DNA of 12,583 nucleotides from Ornithoclostridium faecigallinarum (GCA_018713665.1 DVOI01000047.1:1-12583), one strand, 5' to 3'; numbered from the stretch's first letter, positions 1-6,848 are shown. The notes: generated from the letters alone by a model not told the origin. Translations and numbers: made by a program.

Positions 1-12
1 TCCCTCTACTGA
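1..12 (+). CDS. Possible last codons of an upstream gene (partial)
   Basis: The first twelve bases read S-L-Y-stop in frame 1, with TGA at 10-12, and an intrinsic terminator begins eight bases later. This is the arrangement expected at the end of a forward-strand gene entering from outside the window. Three codons cannot identify a product, so the call rests only on the stop codon placed just before the terminator and could be chance. Confidence 0.3.
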   Translation, partial: SLY

Positions 13-19
13 GCAAACC

Positions 20-48
20 CTCCCGTCGGTTTCGACGGGAGTTTTTTT
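20..48 (+). terminator. Strong rho-independent terminator
   Basis: A perfect 9-bp GC-rich stem (CTCCCGTCG at 20-28 and CGACGGGAG at 33-41) with a four-base loop is followed directly by seven T (42-48). It probably ends the transcript of the gene upstream of the window and insulates the DUF815 gene. Confidence 0.92.
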
Positions 49-67
49 GCAAATTGATCGCATTTTG

Positions 68-96
68 TTTATTTCGCGGCGGCGAAGTGCTATACT
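68..96 (+). promoter_or_regulatory. Promoter of the DUF815 gene (extended -10)
   Basis: TATACT at 91-96 is preceded by TGC at 88-90, giving an extended -10 (TGnTATACT). A weak -35 (TTTATT, 68-73) lies 17 bases upstream. Transcription would begin near 103, leaving a leader of about 13 bases that carries the ribosome site GGAG (106-109). The extended -10 may compensate for the poor -35. Confidence 0.65.
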
Positions 97-115
97 GTAC
101 GCAACGGAGAAGAAT

Positions 116-1381
116 ATGAACATCAGAGAAATCATTGACGATTGCATACTTTACGACCCCTGCCGCGGCGCGGTGAAAGACCTCGCGGACGGCAACGTGA
201 GCGTCGGCCGCGTTGCCGGCGAGCTGCTCGACTTTGCGGCGGAATACGGCGTCACCGGCAACCTGTGGCACCACTATGTCGCCTTCCTTTTGGCAACGGA
301 CGAGAACGCTTTCTCGCTCGCGTGCGAGAGACGCGCCGCTCCCGAAGGCAGCCTCAAAGACGTCGCCGCGAACGACCTCAAAGCGATCTTCGAGCTCTTC
401 TCGATCGACCTCGTCGAGTTGTTCGGCAAGTTCGCGCCGGCGATATCCGACTATACCTACGTCGGCGGAGGCAAACGTTCGCGGACATCGGCGGGCGCAC
501 GCGTCTCGCTCCTTTCAAAAGCGCTCGAATCCGCAAACGACGATGCCGCCGCGATCGACGCGATCGCCGATTGGTACTCGATCTACGGAGTGGGCGAATA
601 TGCGCTCTACGACGCGTTCCGCCTGATCAGCTCTTCGGGCAGCACCGAGATCGATTTGCAGCACATAACCGACACGGAGACCAAAAAATTGAGCGACCTC
701 GTCGGCTATGAGTCGCAGAAAAAACAGCTCCTCGACAACACCCTCGCCTTCCTCGACGGCAACAGCGCCAACAACGTGCTCCTCTACGGCGACGGCGGCA
801 CGGGCAAGTCGTCCAGCATCAAGGCGTTGATGTGCGAGTATGCCGAAAGAGGACTGCGCGTCATCGAGGTGTTCAAGCATCAATTCACCTCGATCAGCCA
901 ATTGATCGCCAAAATCAAGGACCGCAACTACCGCTTCATCCTCTACCTTGACGACCTGTCGTTCGAAGAGTTTGAGATCGAATACAAATACTTCAAGGCA
1001 ATCATAGAAGGCGGACTTGAGTGCCGTCCGTCCAACGTGCTGATCTATGCGACCTCCAACCGCAGACATTTGATCAAGGAGAACTTCTCCGACCGCAACG
1101 ACATGCGCGTCGACGACGATGAAGTCCACCGTTCGGACACTCTCGCCGAAAAGCTGTCCCTCGTCGCCCGCTTCGGATTGACGATCTACTACCCGTCGCC
1201 CGATCAACAGCAATACCTCGAGATCGTCCGCCGGCTCGCCGCTCGCAAAGGCATAGACATGCCCGACGACGAACTGTGCCGCCGTGCGCTGCAATGGCAA
1301 ATGCGCGGATCGGGCAAGTCGGGGAGGAGTGCAACGCAGTTTATCGCTTCGCTTCGCTTTGAGGGGCAACCCAAAAATTGA
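116..1381 (+). CDS. DUF815 family AAA+ ATP-binding protein
   Basis: This 421-residue protein matches the DUF815 family of P-loop ATPases, whose cellular role is not established. The Walker A motif GDGGTGKS is at residues 225-232, the Walker B-like strand LYLDD at 276-280, and a sensor-1-like stretch VLIYATSNRR at 308-317. The family signatures VGYESQK and HRSDTLAEKLSLVARFGL flank the ATPase core. Residues 1 to about 195 form a mostly helical N-terminal region without recognisable motifs; no signal peptide or membrane segment is seen, so it is probably cytoplasmic. The ATG at 116 has GGAG six bases upstream and lies just after the promoter; the in-frame upstream TTG at 47 lies before the promoter and is excluded. 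The last eight residues (RFEGQPKN) and the TGA lie in or next to a palindromic repeat, so the native end was probably near ATQFIASL. Family assignment is firm; the function is unknown. Confidence 0.93.
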   Translation: MNIREIIDDCILYDPCRGAVKDLADGNVSVGRVAGELLDFAAEYGVTGNLWHHYVAFLLATDENAFSLACERRAAPEGSLKDVAANDLKAIFELFSIDLVELFGKFAPAISDYTYVGGGKRSRTSAGARVSLLSKALESANDDAAAIDAIADWYSIYGVGEYALYDAFRLISSSGSTEIDLQHITDTETKKLSDLVGYESQKKQLLDNTLAFLDGNSANNVLLYGDGGTGKSSSIKALMCEYAERGLRVIEVFKHQFTSISQLIAKIKDRNYRFILYLDDLSFEEFEIEYKYFKAIIEGGLECRPSNVLIYATSNRRHLIKENFSDRNDMRVDDDEVHRSDTLAEKLSLVARFGLTIYYPSPDQQQYLEIVRRLAARKGIDMPDDELCRRALQWQMRGSGKSGRSATQFIASLRFEGQPKN

Positions 1382-1459
1382 CGCTTCGAATCGCAACGGC
1401 GGTGATTGCAAATGCAATCGTCGCCGTTTCTCATACTCGCTATTTTTGGTTTTCCCCTC
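1361..1459. repeat. Large imperfect palindrome overlapping the DUF815 gene end
   Basis: The outer arms GAGGGGCAACCCAAAAAT (1361-1378) and ATTTTTGGTTTTCCCCTC (1442-1459) pair with two mismatches. An inner hairpin pairs 1395-1410 with 1413-1428, sixteen pairs including two G-T pairs. The intervening 1379-1394 and 1429-1441 pair only partly. No T-run follows the inner stem, so a classical terminator is doubtful. The structure resembles a small palindromic interspersed repeat (REP or MITE-like). The last codons and stop of the DUF815 gene are inside it. Whether it recurs in the genome cannot be seen here. Confidence 0.7.
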
Positions 1460-1793
1460 AAGACTCCCCTTCCCACGCGGCACGTTCGCTCACCGCTCAC
1501 GACCGCGCAAAGGGCGGCCGTCAAAGAGCGTGGTCATTTGACAGCCGCATTACCGTATCTCGCCCAAACGCGGTTGGGCGAGATGTAATCGCCTCCTTAT
1601 TCTCAAAAAGCGATGTTGCGTTTTTATCTTGTAATGTAGAGGAAGAATGCTTCACGCTGCCGCCTCCGCGAGGCTTCTCTGTTCCGCGCTCGCTTAAAGC
1701 TGCTTGGTACTGTTTATCGAATATTTTCTTTATTGATTTTGAATTATTCTATGCGAATCCTTGTCAACCCAAAAATAATGCTTCGAAACAAAA
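1382..1793. other. Noncoding block bounded by a short direct repeat
   Basis: About 410 bases contain no credible gene. Open frames crossing it lack ribosome sites and family resemblance. The motif CAACCCAAAAAT followed by GCTTCGAA occurs at its left edge (1367-1378 and 1383-1390) and again at its right edge (1765-1776 and 1780-1787), the two copies being 398 bases apart. Two hairpins lie inside. On the reverse strand, an AAGGAGG sequence (complement of 1590-1596) has no start codon at a useful distance. The block is best read as an interspersed repeat or the remnant of an insertion. Confidence 0.5.
1557..1584. repeat. Perfect 11-bp inverted repeat (hairpin)
   Basis: ATCTCGCCCAA (1557-1567) and TTGGGCGAGAT (1574-1584) pair perfectly around a six-base loop. 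No T-run follows on either strand, so it is not an ordinary intrinsic terminator. It lies in the middle of the noncoding block and is probably part of the same repeat element. Confidence 0.75.
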
Positions 1794-1822
1794 CGGGCGC
1801 GTCCGAGTTGCGGACGCGCCCG
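1785..1822 (-). terminator. Terminator of the Na/Pi cotransporter gene
   Basis: A 12-bp GC-rich stem (1794-1805 with 1811-1822, loop AGTTG) begins about 17 bases beyond the cotransporter stop. Read on the reverse strand it is followed by GTTTTGTTT. On the forward strand it is followed by GGTTTTCTTTT, so it may work in both directions and also stop any forward transcript leaving the DUF815 region. Confidence 0.82.
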
Positions 1823-1838
1823 GGTTTTCTTTTGACGG

Positions 1839-3521
1839 TCAGACCTGTTTTGCGGTCGCGGCGACCTTGGTCGGCGCCTTTTCGGTCACATAGCCGCTCA
1901 TGCCGTTGAAGAGGTTGCGGATGTGGTCGCCGACGCGTTCGAGGTCGTTGATGAGGTGCAGCCACACCGCACCCGAGTCGGCGGTGCATTGCCCCTTGGT
2001 AAGGCGGTCGATGTGGGTCGCTTCGAATTTGTCCTTGCAGTCGTCGACCGCCTGTTCCGCGTCGTCCACTTGTGCGCGCAGAGACAGGTCGCGGTTTCCG
2101 AATGCGCGCATCACCAATGCGTACAGTTCGTTTATGTCGGCGGTCATCTCGTCCAGCTCTTTGAGCGCGTCGGGGGAGAAGGACGACTTTTGCTTGGCGA
2201 GGAGGTCGGCGTATTCGCAGATGTTCTCGGCATAGTCGCCTATGCGTTCAAGGTCGGAGATTGCGCGGTAGTAGCTGCTCAATTCGCGTTCGCTGTCCGC
2301 GGTCAGGGGGTTGGTGGACAGCTTGACGTTGTAGGCGGTCAGCTCTTTGAGTAAAAAGTTGAGATGGTCTTCGCGCGAGCGGAACTTTTCGCGTTTTTCG
2401 AATTTGCCGTCGCGGACCGCGCCGATTGCCCAGTCCAAATTTTTCTTGGCGATCTGTGCCATCAACTCGATCTCTTTGCGCACCTGAGCGAGAGCGATCG
2501 TCGGCGTCGCGAGCAGCCTGTCGTCGACGTACGCAAACTTGTCGGCGACGATGCCGTCTTCGTCCGGCTTTTGCTTTTTATCGCGGACGATAAGCTCGGA
2601 AAGCCTTGTGATGTATTTGATGAAGCCGACCAGCAAAATCGTAGTCGTCACGTTGAATATCGTATGGAACATCGCAATCTGCGTTTCAATTTCGGGGAAC
2701 GCCGCGGCGAGCCACTTGTCAATCGGCAGGCACAGCGCAAGAATGAAGAACACGATCGAGCCGAACACGTTGAACATGAGGTGAATCACCGACGCGCGCT
2801 TGCCGTTGGTCGTCGCGCCGATGGAAGCGAGCACCGCGGTCACGCAAGTGCCGATGTTGATGCCGAGAGTGAGGAAAATCGAGCTTTTGAGATCGATCAA
2901 ACCTACGCCCGCCATCGTAATCAAGATGCTTGTAGTCGCCGAAGAACTTTGAATGATCGCGGTGATTACAAGCCCGATGAGCAGCAGAAGGAAGGGGTTG
3001 CTCACCGCCGCGATCGCGTTGCGGACCGCCTCGGAGTCGCTGAAACTCTCCATCGACGCGCTCATCACTTCAAGCCCGACGAAGATCATACCGATGCTGC
3101 CCATCAATTGCCCCGCACGGACGACCTTGTCGTTTTTGGAAAGCATCATCATGAACGCGCCTACGCATGACAGCGCGCCGAAGAAAGCGGTAATCGGCAA
3201 GAATTGGAGCGCGACAATCTGCGCGGTGATTGTCGTACCGATGTTGGCGCCCATAATGATTGCCGTCGCTTGACGGAGCGTCATTACGCCTGCGTTGACA
3301 AAGCCGACAACCATGACCGTAGTAGCCGAAGAGCTTTGTATGACCGCGGTCACGCCTGCGCCGACGGCGATGCCGGCAAAGCGGTTTGAACTGATCTTGT
3401 TGAAGACGTCTTTGAGCTTGTTGCCGGCGATGGACTCCAACGTCTCGCTCATAATCTTGAGCGCAATCAAAAAGACGCCCAAGCCGCCCAGCAGGGTAAG
3501 TATCATTTCAAGTGTCTGCAT
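1839..3521 (-). CDS. Na/Pi cotransporter family protein with PhoU-like C-terminal domain
   Basis: This 560-residue protein belongs to the PNaS (NptA/YjbB-like) family, predicted to move phosphate across the cytoplasmic membrane coupled to sodium. The membrane half (about 1-305) holds two inverted-type repeats, each with the family signature QSSSATT (62-68 and 191-197) followed by GANIGTTITA (91-100) and GINIGTCVTA (220-229). The soluble half (about 340-545) is a helical PhoU-like domain with the metal-site patterns SDLERIGDYAENI (422-434) and NDLERVGDHIRNL (525-537). The ATG at 3521 is chosen because AGGAGG lies four bases upstream and a promoter lies at 3555-3584; a longer frame reaching 3662 would start upstream of that promoter. 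It is transcribed divergently from polA and ends at its own terminator. Export rather than uptake of phosphate is possible, as proposed for E. coli YjbB. Confidence 0.93.
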   Translation of the reverse strand: MQTLEMILTLLGGLGVFLIALKIMSETLESIAGNKLKDVFNKISSNRFAGIAVGAGVTAVIQSSSATTVMVVGFVNAGVMTLRQATAIIMGANIGTTITAQIVALQFLPITAFFGALSCVGAFMMMLSKNDKVVRAGQLMGSIGMIFVGLEVMSASMESFSDSEAVRNAIAAVSNPFLLLLIGLVITAIIQSSSATTSILITMAGVGLIDLKSSIFLTLGINIGTCVTAVLASIGATTNGKRASVIHLMFNVFGSIVFFILALCLPIDKWLAAAFPEIETQIAMFHTIFNVTTTILLVGFIKYITRLSELIVRDKKQKPDEDGIVADKFAYVDDRLLATPTIALAQVRKEIELMAQIAKKNLDWAIGAVRDGKFEKREKFRSREDHLNFLLKELTAYNVKLSTNPLTADSERELSSYYRAISDLERIGDYAENICEYADLLAKQKSSFSPDALKELDEMTADINELYALVMRAFGNRDLSLRAQVDDAEQAVDDCKDKFEATHIDRLTKGQCTADSGAVWLHLINDLERVGDHIRNLFNGMSGYVTEKAPTKVAATAKQV

Positions 3522-3525
3522 TCGT

Positions 3526-3531
3526 CCTCCT
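3526..3531 (-). promoter_or_regulatory. Ribosome binding site deciding the cotransporter start
   Basis: AGGAGG on the reverse strand sits four bases before the ATG at 3521. It settles the start at the conserved N-terminus MQTLEMILTLLGG and argues against a 47-residue extension. Confidence 0.85.
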
Positions 3532-3541
3532 GCGGCGCTTG

Positions 3542-3574
3542 ACGCCGTAAGACCTTTATAACAAATTACGGCGT
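3542..3574. promoter_or_regulatory. Candidate operator dyad around the cotransporter -10
   Basis: ACGCCGTAA (3542-3550) and TTACGGCGT (3566-3574) form a perfect 9-bp inverted repeat with a 15-base spacer that contains the reverse-strand -10 (3555-3560). The predicted transcription start, near 3548, falls within the outer arm, so the dyad would act as DNA rather than as an RNA hairpin. A repressor site is the natural reading, but the regulator is unknown. Confidence 0.45.
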
Positions 3575-3584
3575 ACAAAGTCAA
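3555..3584 (-). promoter_or_regulatory. Promoter of the Na/Pi cotransporter gene
   Basis: On the reverse strand, TTGACT (3579-3584) and TATAAA (3555-3560) are separated by 18 bases; TTATAA one base earlier gives 17. Transcription would begin near 3548 and give a leader of roughly 27 bases with AGGAGG before the ATG. Confidence 0.75.
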
Positions 3585-3591
3585 ATAAATA

Positions 3592-3620
3592 TAGACAGAA
3601 AGGGGAAAATAATGTATAAT
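3592..3620 (+). promoter_or_regulatory. Promoter of polA
   Basis: TAGACA (3592-3597), a 17-base spacer and a perfect TATAAT (3615-3620) form a good sigma-A-type promoter. Its -35 lies only seven bases from the -35 of the divergent cotransporter promoter. The start near 3627 leaves a leader of about 100 bases before the polA ATG. Confidence 0.78.
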
Positions 3621-3684
3621 TAAAGAGAAGAAAATGAGCGCTCGCGGCGGCGGAATCAACAATCTACGCTTTCAAAGGGCGCCT

Positions 3685-3700
3685 TTTGACGAAAGTCAAA
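3685..3700 (+). promoter_or_regulatory. GNRA-capped hairpin in the polA leader
   Basis: TTTGAC, the tetraloop GAAA and GTCAAA form a perfect 6-bp hairpin, followed by CTTTT. It lies between the predicted transcription start and the ribosome site of polA. It is too weak and too poorly followed by T to call a terminator; a role in leader structure is possible. Confidence 0.35.
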
Positions 3701-3729
3701 CTTTTCGCACTAAATTACGGAGATCTGAC

Positions 3730-6276
3730 ATGTCGACACTTGTTTTGCTCGATTCCAACTCGCTGCTCAATCGCGCCTATTACGCGATGAGCGCGCTCAC
3801 AGACCGCAAGGGCCGCCCGACGGGTGCAATCCACGGCTATTTCACGATGTTTTCCAAGCTGATTTCGCAATTCAAGCCGGACAAAGTCGTCGCCGCGTTC
3901 GACCGCAAGACGCCCACATTCCGCAAGGAGATGTACGAGGGCTACAAGGCGACGCGCAAGCCCATGCCCGAAGACCTCGCCGCACAGTTGCAGCCTGTCA
4001 AGGACATGCTTTCGCTGATGGGCGTTCCGGTGTGCGAAAAGGACGGCTACGAGGCGGACGATTTGATAGGTACGCTTGCGCGCAAGTTTGTCGGCGACGT
4101 GCTCATAGTCACCGGCGACCGCGACAGCTGGCAGCTGATTGACGCGCGTACAAAGGTCGTGTTTACAATCAAGGGCATCACCGAGATTGCGTTGATGGAC
4201 GAAGCAAAGCTCAAAGAGGATCACGGGCTCACCCCCTCGCAGGTCATCGATCTCAAGGCGCTGATGGGCGACGCGTCCGACAACATTCCCGGCGTGCCCG
4301 GCGTCGGCGAAAAGACGGCGAAGGGCTTGCTGGACAGCTACGGCACATTGGACGGGGTGTATGCTCATCTCGACGAAGTCAAGGGCAAGCTGCGCGAAAA
4401 GCTGGAGCAGAACAAGGACCTTGCCTATCTCTCGTACAAGCTTGCGACAATCGACACGGACAGCCCTGTCGATACCGCCGTGCTCGAGACGGAGTTCAAG
4501 CCGGTGTTCCCGGTAGCGCTCAAAAAGGAGCTTCTCGATTACAATCTCTCCAAGCTTGCCGATTCGTTCGAGTACGACGACGGCGCGGCGGCGGAGGGAG
4601 TGGGGGTGCCCCTGCCCGAAGCGGAAGAGGTCACAGACGAGGCGAGACTGCGCGAGATTGCCGCTTTGGCGAAGGGAAGGGCGGCGTTCGATATGTCCGG
4701 CGAGAAGATGTTTTTGGCGTGTGACGGCGGATCGTATTGCGTTGCGGTCACCGACAACTTCTTTGACGAGGGCGTGACCTTTGACGGCGCGGTTGCCGCG
4801 CTCAAGCCGCTGCTTGAAGACGCGGACGTCGTCAAGGTGTGTTTTGACGCCAAGACAATCATGCACAACTTGGACGGCTACGGCGTCGCAGTGCGCGGCT
4901 GGGATGACGTCATGCTCAAGGCGTATCTGTGCGACAGCAACGCCGGTTACAAGAGCGCGTCCGACCTGTTCGCAGCGTACGACGTGCCGGGGAGCAACGT
5001 CGGCGCGGCTTTGCTCGCGGCCGACGACATTCTCGAAAAGGAGCTTGCCGAAAAGGAGCAAATCGCGATGTACCGCGACCTCGAAAAGCCGCTTGTCGGC
5101 GTACTCAAGGACATGGAGGACCGCGGCTTCACCGTCGACAAGGGGACGCTCGAATCGCTTGCGGAAAGATTCGGAGCGCAATTGGACGAGCTTGCCGCGA
5201 AGATTACCGAGCTTGCAGGCGAGCCGTTCAATCTCAATTCGACAAAGCAGCTTGCGCATATATTGTTCGAAAAACTCGGGCTGAAAACGGGCAAAAAGAC
5301 AAAGAGCGGCTATTCGACCAACGTCGAAGTACTCGCCGCGCTCAAAAACGAGCACCCGATTGTTCCGCTCATTCTGTCCTACCGCGAACTGTCCAAGCTC
5401 AAGTCGACCTATCTCGACGGAATGCTGCCGCTAATCGACGCAAAGGGGCGGATACACACGGTGTTCAGGCAGGCGGTCACAGCGACGGGCAGGCTGTCGT
5501 CGACGGAACCCAACCTTCAAAACATACCCATACGCAAGGAGAGCGGAAGGGAGATCAGGCGGATGTTCGTCGCGTCGCCCGGCTGCAAGCTGGTTTGCGC
5601 CGACTATTCGCAGATTGAACTGAGGCTGATGGCTCACTTCAGCGGAGACAGGCATATGATTGAGGCGTTCAACGCCGGCGCGGACTTCCACGCCGCGACC
5701 GCGGCAAAGCTGTTCGGTGTGCCGCCCGAACTCGTCACTCCCGACATGCGCCGCAGCGCGAAAGCTGTCAATTTCGGCATCATATACGGCATCAGCGACT
5801 ATGGGCTGTCCGAGGATCTCGGCGTCGCGGTATGGCAGGCGCGCGAGTATATGAACAACTATTTCGCGAACTATCCCGACGTCAAAAAATATATGGAGCG
5901 CAGCGTCGAATATGCGAAGGAGCACGGATATGTCCGCACACTCGACGGCAGACGCAGATATATCCCGGAGCTCAAATCGACCAACTACAACACGCGGTCG
6001 TTCGGCGAGCGCGTCGCGATGAACATGCCGCTTCAAGGCACCGCGTCGGACATCATCAAAAAGGCGATGATAGCCGTCGACAAGGCGCTCAAAGACGGCG
6101 GATTGAAAGCCGGACTGATCATGCAGGTGCACGACGAACTCATCGTCGACACCCCGGTCGAGGAGACGGAAGCGGTCGCAAACATTCTCAAACGCGAGAT
6201 GGAGGGCGCCGCAACGCTCGCCGTGCCGCTGATTGCGGACGTCGGCATAGGCGACAATTGGCTGGAGGCAAAATGA
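3730..6276 (+). CDS. polA: DNA polymerase I
   Basis: This 848-residue family A polymerase fills gaps and removes RNA primers during replication and repair. The 5' nuclease domain (1 to about 290) shows D8, FDRK (57-60), EADD (108-111), TGDRD (128-132) and DASDNIPG (181-188). The middle domain (about 300-480) has the place of a 3'-5' exonuclease, but its first motif reads FDMSGE (320-325) instead of DxE, so proofreading is probably absent, as in many Gram-positive and Thermus enzymes. The polymerase domain has motif A DYSQIELR with D625, motif B R674 to G683 with K678, and motif C HDE (801-803). The ATG at 3730 has CGGAG seven bases upstream and gives the family N-terminus. An in-frame ATG at 3634 would add 32 residues unlike the family. 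Its TGA overlaps the coaE start as ATGA, indicating coupled translation. Confidence 0.97.
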   Translation: MSTLVLLDSNSLLNRAYYAMSALTDRKGRPTGAIHGYFTMFSKLISQFKPDKVVAAFDRKTPTFRKEMYEGYKATRKPMPEDLAAQLQPVKDMLSLMGVPVCEKDGYEADDLIGTLARKFVGDVLIVTGDRDSWQLIDARTKVVFTIKGITEIALMDEAKLKEDHGLTPSQVIDLKALMGDASDNIPGVPGVGEKTAKGLLDSYGTLDGVYAHLDEVKGKLREKLEQNKDLAYLSYKLATIDTDSPVDTAVLETEFKPVFPVALKKELLDYNLSKLADSFEYDDGAAAEGVGVPLPEAEEVTDEARLREIAALAKGRAAFDMSGEKMFLACDGGSYCVAVTDNFFDEGVTFDGAVAALKPLLEDADVVKVCFDAKTIMHNLDGYGVAVRGWDDVMLKAYLCDSNAGYKSASDLFAAYDVPGSNVGAALLAADDILEKELAEKEQIAMYRDLEKPLVGVLKDMEDRGFTVDKGTLESLAERFGAQLDELAAKITELAGEPFNLNSTKQLAHILFEKLGLKTGKKTKSGYSTNVEVLAALKNEHPIVPLILSYRELSKLKSTYLDGMLPLIDAKGRIHTVFRQAVTATGRLSSTEPNLQNIPIRKESGREIRRMFVASPGCKLVCADYSQIELRLMAHFSGDRHMIEAFNAGADFHAATAAKLFGVPPELVTPDMRRSAKAVNFGIIYGISDYGLSEDLGVAVWQAREYMNNYFANYPDVKKYMERSVEYAKEHGYVRTLDGRRRYIPELKSTNYNTRSFGERVAMNMPLQGTASDIIKKAMIAVDKALKDGGLKAGLIMQVHDELIVDTPVEETEAVANILKREMEGAATLAVPLIADVGIGDNWLEAK
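6264..6268 (+). promoter_or_regulatory. Ribosome binding site of coaE inside polA
   Basis: GGAGG lies four bases before the coaE ATG, in the final codons of polA (NWLEAK). It supports the overlapping start at 6273. Confidence 0.75.
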
Positions 6277-6830
6277 GACTGATTGCAATCACCGGACCTA
6301 TGGGCAGCGGAAAGTCCACGGTTGCGGAATATATCGCGAGCCGTGGCTTTGCCGTCTTCGATTGTGATCGAATTTTCAACACGGGCGTGATAAATTCGCC
6401 CGACTACATTGCTGAAATCGAGCGGCTTTTCGGTACGGTAAAAGACGGCAAAGTGGACAAGAAGGCGCTCGCCGCCCATCTTGGCGCTCACCCCGAAGAT
6501 GTGGCGAAACTCAACGCCGCCGCTCATCCGCGAGTGGTCGCAAAGTTGCTCGAGGCGGCATGCGGCAACGACGTCGCGTTTGCCGAAGTTCAGGTCCCCG
6601 AGGCGCTTGCAGGAATAGAGCATGAATTGTGGCTCGTCACCGCGCCGGCGGCGGTCAGAGCGAAGAGGGTCGCCGCAAGGGACGGCAGGAGCGAAGAGGA
6701 AATCGCCGCTATGTTCGCGCTGCGCAACGCGCAAGAACCGATGGCGGACGAGGTCATCGACTCCGATTGTTCGCCAAGGGAGCTGCGCCGCAAAGTAGAC
6801 GCGGCGTTGAGGAGAGCGAAATTGATTTGA
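6273..6830 (+). CDS. coaE: Dephospho-CoA kinase
   Basis: This 185-residue P-loop kinase phosphorylates the 3'-hydroxyl of dephospho-CoA, the last step of coenzyme A synthesis, in the cytoplasm. It has the P-loop GPMGSGKST (8-16), the FDCDRI motif (29-34), HPRVV (85-89) in the substrate region, and a lid-like RVAARDGRSEEEI segment. It is somewhat shorter than the roughly 200 residues usual for the family. The stretch where most relatives have a PLLFE-type sequence reads AEVQVPEALAG, so the acceptor region is divergent. The start overlaps the polA stop by four bases, and the polA-coaE order is common in Bacillota, which supports the call. A related small nucleotide kinase is the only realistic alternative. 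Confidence 0.88.
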   Translation: MRLIAITGPMGSGKSTVAEYIASRGFAVFDCDRIFNTGVINSPDYIAEIERLFGTVKDGKVDKKALAAHLGAHPEDVAKLNAAAHPRVVAKLLEAACGNDVAFAEVQVPEALAGIEHELWLVTAPAAVRAKRVAARDGRSEEEIAAMFALRNAQEPMADEVIDSDCSPRELRRKVDAALRRAKLI

Positions 6831-6848
6831 CTCAATGCGCGGCAACGG

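Noticed and set aside
47..115. N-terminal extension of the DUF815 protein from a TTG at 47
   Set aside because: The extension would cover the promoter's -10 region and overlap the T-run of the preceding terminator; the ATG at 116 has a good ribosome site.
1395..1428. Inner hairpin as the intrinsic terminator of the DUF815 gene
   Set aside because: The stem is long but has two G-T pairs, a very tight loop and no T-run after it (TTTCTCATAC). It may slow transcription, but the evidence fits a palindromic repeat better.
515..1483. Reverse-strand open frame of 322 codons opposite the DUF815 gene
   Set aside because: It is a shadow of the ATPase gene that begins within the palindromic repeat, without a ribosome site or recognisable domain.
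1378..1893. Forward open frame of 171 codons through the noncoding block
   Set aside because: It starts at a TTG inside the palindrome, reads through hairpins and into the 3' end of the Na/Pi gene on the other strand, and resembles no family.
3522..3662. 47-residue hydrophobic extension of the Na/Pi cotransporter
   Set aside because: It spans the promoter and dyad, and the AGGAGG site points to the ATG at 3521, which gives the conserved family N-terminus.
3715..5355. Long reverse-strand open frame of 546 codons opposite polA
   Set aside because: It mirrors the codon bias of polA on the other strand, has no family resemblance, and polA is certain in this interval. The same applies to long frames opposite ruvB (7522-8559), queA (8496-9527) and the Na/Pi gene (2364-3170).
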